In this document: positions 58,801 to 64,000 of the stretch, in pieces
Numbering within the stretch: position 1 is the first letter of the stretch
Layout: each line of letters starts with the position of its first letter
Source of the DNA: Calycina herbarum
Taxonomy: Eukaryota; Ascomycota; Leotiomycetes; Helotiales; Pezizellaceae
DNA: 64,000 nt
Direction: 5' to 3'
NCBI GenBank assembly: GCA_001414485.1
Contig: LLEY01000057.1
Location: 1 to 64,000 of the forward strand
Notes under the pieces: model-generated
The model's input: only the letters and a program-made list of their open reading frames with translations
Databases searched by the model: none
What the model was told of the DNA's origin: nothing
Made by a program: the position numbers and the translations under genes

Positions 58801-61800
58801 TAACTCCCGCAGTAGCTAGCTTAAATACTAGTTAAACCAACGTCGTAGGAACATCTAGAAGTGTTACCGGAAGAACACCTGCTGGTATACGGTTAACTAA
58901 GAACGATAATAATATTAGTATACCGGACGCCTCTAAGCTCTACAAAGTCGAAGCACTTAAGTCTATTAAAGTTAAGATATTAGATACGTATTATAGGAAG
59001 CGAAAGAAACTTAACTTATTCCTTCTTTAAATAGACATCTACTTTAACTTTAACTCTAATAAATTCGAAGGTAATTATAATTTACGAACTATCTTTACTA
59101 TCTCCTACCTTAGAGGAGTAGTATTAGAATAGGCCTAGCTATACTTAGAGGACTTTTTTAAGAATAAGAATAAAGACAGAAAGATAGAATTAACTAAGAT
59201 TATATTTAAATCTTAGAGAGGATTTAAAGCAACTATTAAGAAAGTTTTTAGAGACTTTGATACGATCTAAATAGCTATATATAAGCTTTTAGAATTATAC
59301 TAGACCGGATTAGTAATAGATTATACTAATGAATTTCAACGTTATAAGACAAAGTTAGAATAGAATACTATCGCTCTTATAAAACTCTTTTATAGAGGAT
59401 TAAAGGTATATATTTATAAGAAGATAGCTAAGTAGAATATGTAATTCTTAACTATTATAGGTATAATTAAGGAAGTTATCTAGCTAGATAACCGCTTATA
59501 CGAATTTAGAAAGAGTAACCCTAGGTATAGGGAAAAGAGTAAAAAGTTAGGAAAGTAGAAGTACTCTTATACTAATAAACATAGTAAGGAGGTAAACACT
59601 ATATAGAAGAAAACCTTTCTAAAGAAAGAAGGACTTTCCTAGGAAGAGTGAAATTATTAATATAAGTAGAACTTATGTTATAATTATAGCTAACCAGGTT
59701 ATAGAACAAATAAGTATAGTAAGAAGAAAGACTCTAAGAGGAAGAAATAAATCAATACTACTATCTAATAATAGGTAGCCTTAACTAATTATATTAAACT
59801 TATAGATAAGAAGCTTAAAGTACGAGGATATAGAACCTAGATTAAAAATAATAAAGGAGTTAGTAGTATATAAGATACTAATAATAATAGAGACCTACTT
59901 CTTAAAGAATATTATAATATATAATTAGTAATAGAATCTAAGTAACCTTTTTAAGAGGAATATAAATCACTACTATTAACTAGTTCTTTAGAGACATTAG
60001 ACTTATCTTCTAGTTTAAAAGAAGAAGTTAAAAGTAAAGATTCTAAAGTTAGAGAAACTTAGGCTTTTCTTAGAACCTTTAAATAAGGAAATTAATAGAT
60101 ATATATTAATAACTAGAAACCAGACTTCTAGAGTTCTTATACTATATAAGAGGTTAACCTAACTATCTTAATAATATATATAGGTATAAGAAATAACCTT
60201 AAAATAATAACTCTAGTTAGTCTAATTACTAGGCGAGAAACTATTAAAGTTAAAGAACCTATATATAACTAACTACGAATTAAAGAACCTACTTATCCTA
60301 AGGTTAGAGATGTATAAAAGGTATATAATATTTTAAAAGAAACCAGTACGTAGACGTAGCAAGTCCTAACAGGATTTAAAAGAAGAATCAAAACCCCTTT
60401 TCGTAGAATAATACCTAAAGACGTTATACTAAAGGAATTTAAGTAATATATCGTAGTCGTGTTAATTAGAGAGGATAGAATAGTATTTAGAAAATATAAC
60501 TTATAATAACTATTTAGTATACTATTCTAGAAGTAAAGAGAGCTTAATATAACTAGATAGGCTAAAACAGAACTAGAAGAATTATACTATTTATCTATAA
60601 GAGAACTATAGTTTATAGAAATAGTTTAGAAAACAATAGTATAATAGATAAGATATAAACTAAGTCTAACCTTAGATTAGTCGTTATAAAAACGATTTAA
60701 AGGAATTTTACTAGAACCTACTAGAACGGTAGAATATTATTAGATATATAAGATAGCTTTATCAAATAAAGAAGGAGTAGTATTCTTTCCTTAGTCCTAG
60801 GTTTAGATAGTTAAGAAAAAGAATTTAAAAGACTATATATTTAAAGTTTACTATATAAAACTAGAGATAAGTATACTAAAGACTACTTTAGATTATCTAT
60901 ATATAAAAGAACTATAGTCTATAAAAGCTATTTTAAAAACCAGTTACGAATAGATCTAATATAATTACGAACAAATACTAAAACAATTTATAAAAGGAAT
61001 TCCTAAGATAATAGAAATCCTAGAATATAGATTAGTATATAAGGTAGTATACGCTGATAAAGAAAGAGTAAGATTCTTTCTATAGTATAAGAATAAGAAA
61101 AGATAGAATTATAATTATAAAAATCGATCTTTTAAAGTCTAATATATTAAAGTAAAGTTAGACGCTATGTTAGAAGAAAGACAGTTAGTAATAACTATAG
61201 AAATAAAAGAGGAAAAGTTATAAGTTATAATAGACTTAGAAGTAATAAGTAACTTTATCTCTCTAATAGCTTAAGAGAAGCTGAACGTTCTAATTAAAGT
61301 AATAAGACTATATTAACTAAGAGTAGTTAATAGAATAGATATTATATACTAAAATAGGATTATTAATTAGTAAACTATTCTAACAAAAGTTAATATTAAA
61401 GAATACTATTTAGATATATAATTCAATATTATTAAAATAAGAAGTAAGGAAGTAATACTTAGTATACTATAGATTTAGGAATATAATCTAGAAATCGACT
61501 AGAAAGCTAGAATAATAACTTTTAGTTAATATAAATACATAGGTTTATATTTATAACTTTAAGACTAGAACAAGGTTAGTACTACCTCTTCTAAAGTACT
61601 AGGACACCTTGCCTAGAGTCCTTCACAGGTTAGTAAGAAAGCTAATAACGAAATACCTATATAGTATAGAGAATTTAAAGCTTTGTTCGAAAACCTAGAA
61701 GACTTACGAGCTTTGCTAGAACATTGCCTATAAGATTATAAGATTAAATTAAAAGAGGGTTATTACCTCTCGAAGTAGAAGCTTCAGTTATATAACTAGA

Positions 61801-64000
61801 AAAGCTTATAAAGAATAGAAAGTTATATAAAGGAAGGTATTAAGAAGGGATATATTAGAAGATCTAAGTTACTAATTACCTTAAACATACTTATTATTAA
61901 GAAAAAAGACAACTTAGAGAAGAGAGTATACGTTGATTACTAAGAAGTAAATTATACTATAGTTAAGAACGCTTATCCGCTACTACTTAGCTAATACTTA
62001 TAAGATAAGTTAGGTAAGGTAGTACGATTTATAAAACTAGATTAATAAAATACCTATAAACTTATATAAATAAAAGTCGAAGACGAATAGAAGATAGTAT
62101 TTACCTTACTATTAGGCTTTTATAAATATATAGTTATACTATTTAGACTTTATAATATACTAGCTATATATTAGAGATAAAATAATAATATTTTAAGAGA
62201 TCTTCTAAAAGTAATAGTAATCTATTACCTAGATAATATCTTAATCTTCTTAGAAAAAGAAGAAGAATATAAGAGATATATTAAAGAGGTTTTATAACAA
62301 CTTATAAAAGTGAACTCTTAGTTGAAACTCTTAAAATACGAGTTTAAAGTAACTTAGACACTTTTCCTAAGATAGGTATTTAGCTTAGGAAAAATAGAAA
62401 TAGATCTAATAAAGATCTAAGATATCTTAAACTAGAAGTTACTAGAGAATATAAAAGATATATAGTCCTTCTTTAGATTTATAAACTTCTACTATCTGTA
62501 TATATAAGACTATATAAAGATTACTAAACTAATAATAGTACTAGTTAAGAAAGCTATTAAATTTATTTAGAATAAATAGGCTAAGAACGCTTTTTAAAGA
62601 ATTAAAGCAAGGTTTATAGAAAAATCTATTCTATATAACTTCGATATAGAAAAACTAAGTATAATTAAAATAGACGCTTTAGATATATTAATAGGTACGA
62701 TTTACCTATAACTAAATAGAAAAGGAAAACTTATATCTATTATATATTATTCTAAAACATTTAACTTAGTATAATAAAACTATAGTATCTTCGATAAAGA
62801 ATTACTTACTATAGTATTAGCCTTAGAATACTAGAAAATCTATTTATAGCTAGTAAAATACTAGGTTACGATTCTATCTAACTATAAGAACCTTAAGACA
62901 TTTATAACAACTAAGGAACTTATAACTAGACAGTTAGCTAGATAGGCAGAAATACTAGGAGGATTTAATATTACTATTTAACATATAAAAGAAACGTTAA
63001 ATACTCGAGCTAATACTCTTAGCTAGAAACCCGGATACGAGGGAAATAAAGAGTATAAGAAGATTATAATCTTAAAAACTCTTAAGAATAGAGACTTAGT
63101 ACCTACTATATACGAAATAGTAGTAACGAATAATATCTAAATAGATAAAATTTAGAATATATACAAAGGTTATAACTAGTATATAAAAGGGAAATTATAG
63201 GTTCCTAGCTTATATATAAAAGAATTTATATAAGAATACTATACTATACCCGCTTATAAATACTAAGGAATTCGTAGAACTCTTTAATAGATAAGATAAT
63301 ACTACTATATTAATCGATTATCTACGATAGTTAAGAAAGTAATAGTAGAATATAATACCTATACCTAGAATAAGGCTTCCTACTATACTCCTTATAGATA
63401 GATAAATACTACTCTAATATTATAGATATCTTAGAAATTAATATTTATAGATTTTATTATTAAGTTACTAAAATCTAAAGATCCGATAATAGGAGTTAAG
63501 TATAACTCGATCCTAGTTATTATAGAACAGCTTATGAAATATATAATTCTAGTACTATATATAGAATCAAGTATAGCTAAGGAATTAGTATTCGTATTCC
63601 TAAGAGAAGTAGTTTTAAGATATAGACTACTAGAAGAGATAATCTCAGATAGAGATAAGCTCTTTACCTTAAAATTTTAGATCGCTCTTATAGAACGATT
63701 AGGTATAAAAAGAAAACTCTCTATAGCTTTCTACCTTTAAATAAATAAAGGAAATAAACAGATAAATTAAGTAGTTAAAATATACCTTTATTATTATATA
63801 AACTACTAGTAAGATAACTAGGTAGAGCTGCTGCCTTTAGTATAATTTGCTTATAATAGTTTAGTAACAGAAATAACACTTATTATACTATTCTATACTA
63901 ATTTTAGATATGAATTATTAGTATATTAAGAACTACTGCCTATAACTATCGACAACTAACTTACTTATATTTAAGTCTCGAAAATCAAGAGTCTATATAA
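58801..64000 (+). pseudogene. Ty3/Gypsy gag-pol polyprotein remnant, RIP-degraded, truncated by window end
   Basis: The coding region can be followed through numerous stops. Gag: CCHC zinc knuckle relic at 59676-59717, with the later Cys and the His converted to Tyr codons (TGT to TAT, CAT to TAT) and CAA to TAA. Pol: reverse transcriptase around 61930-62300; its YLDD box reads YLDN at 62226-62237 because GAT/GAC became AAT. RNase H lies around 62600-62950 (SKTFN, DKELL), then the integrase zinc-binding region near 63235-63400 and core near 63420-63800. The domain order RT-RNaseH-integrase identifies the Ty3/Gypsy class. Nothing can be functional. The end and 3' LTR are off the window. Confidence 0.85.

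Overview
This 64 kb window comes from a filamentous ascomycete. The genes are intron-rich, with short introns carrying GTAAGT/GTATGT-type donors and CTAAC-like branch sites. The protein families are typical of Pezizomycotina: ergosterol squalene synthase, a lactose-permease/beta-galactosidase pair, a UDP-rhamnose-type epimerase/reductase, fungal GH5 and CE16-like secreted enzymes. AT-rich blocks carry transposons mutated in the style of repeat-induced point mutation (RIP). A helotialean/leotiomycete relative (Botrytis/Sclerotinia-like) is my best guess; the species cannot be read from the sequence. I rebuilt gene models exon by exon, checking donor, acceptor and reading phase.

Layout. 0-10 kb: a secreted protein (-), a probable GPI-anchored protein (+), an unknown protein (+), an SGNH/GDSL esterase (+) and a multipass membrane protein (+). 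11-14.3 kb: a CAJ1-type J-domain chaperone (-) and an NDP-4-keto-6-deoxyhexose epimerase/reductase (-). 15.8-19.8 kb: two drug/metabolite-superfamily sugar-phosphate or nucleotide-sugar transporter paralogues in convergent orientation, separated by 1.5 kb holding a hAT-like miniature element and a nested GTAGCTTACTCG minisatellite. 20.6-22.2 kb: squalene synthase ERG9. 23.2-34.5 kb: four members of one fungal F-box-like family, two (-) and two (+), around an unrelated coiled-coil gene; the last member is a decaying pseudogene. 34.9-35.3 kb: a small two-exon gene. 36-42.6 kb: a lactose-permease-like MFS transporter and a GH2 beta-galactosidase, divergently transcribed. 43.2-44.9 kb: a nine-exon GH5 endoglucanase. 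46.1 kb: an intron-containing tRNA-Val(UAC). 46.7-48.5 kb: a second hAT-like miniature element and AT-rich relic DNA. 49.3-51.5 kb: an AP180-type ANTH/NPF endocytic adaptor (-). 53.1-55.6 kb: mitochondrial aspartyl-tRNA synthetase (+). 56-64 kb: transposon graveyard, with a RIP-mutated Fot1/Pogo element followed by a RIP-mutated Ty3/Gypsy LTR retrotransposon that runs off the end of the window.

Functional links. The permease and beta-galactosidase form a probable lactose/galactoside uptake-and-hydrolysis module with a shared 1.35 kb promoter region, matching the arrangement known from Aspergillus lacpA/bgaD. The GH5 endoglucanase next to it and the CE16-like esterase further upstream fit plant-polysaccharide use. 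The remaining genes are housekeeping (sterol synthesis, chaperone, endocytosis, mitochondrial translation). The most unusual signals are the two hAT-like miniature elements with near-perfect 8-bp target duplications and interiors made of TACTC/CTACT repeats, the nested minisatellite, a second miniature-element family, and the F-box-like expansion with one member being lost.
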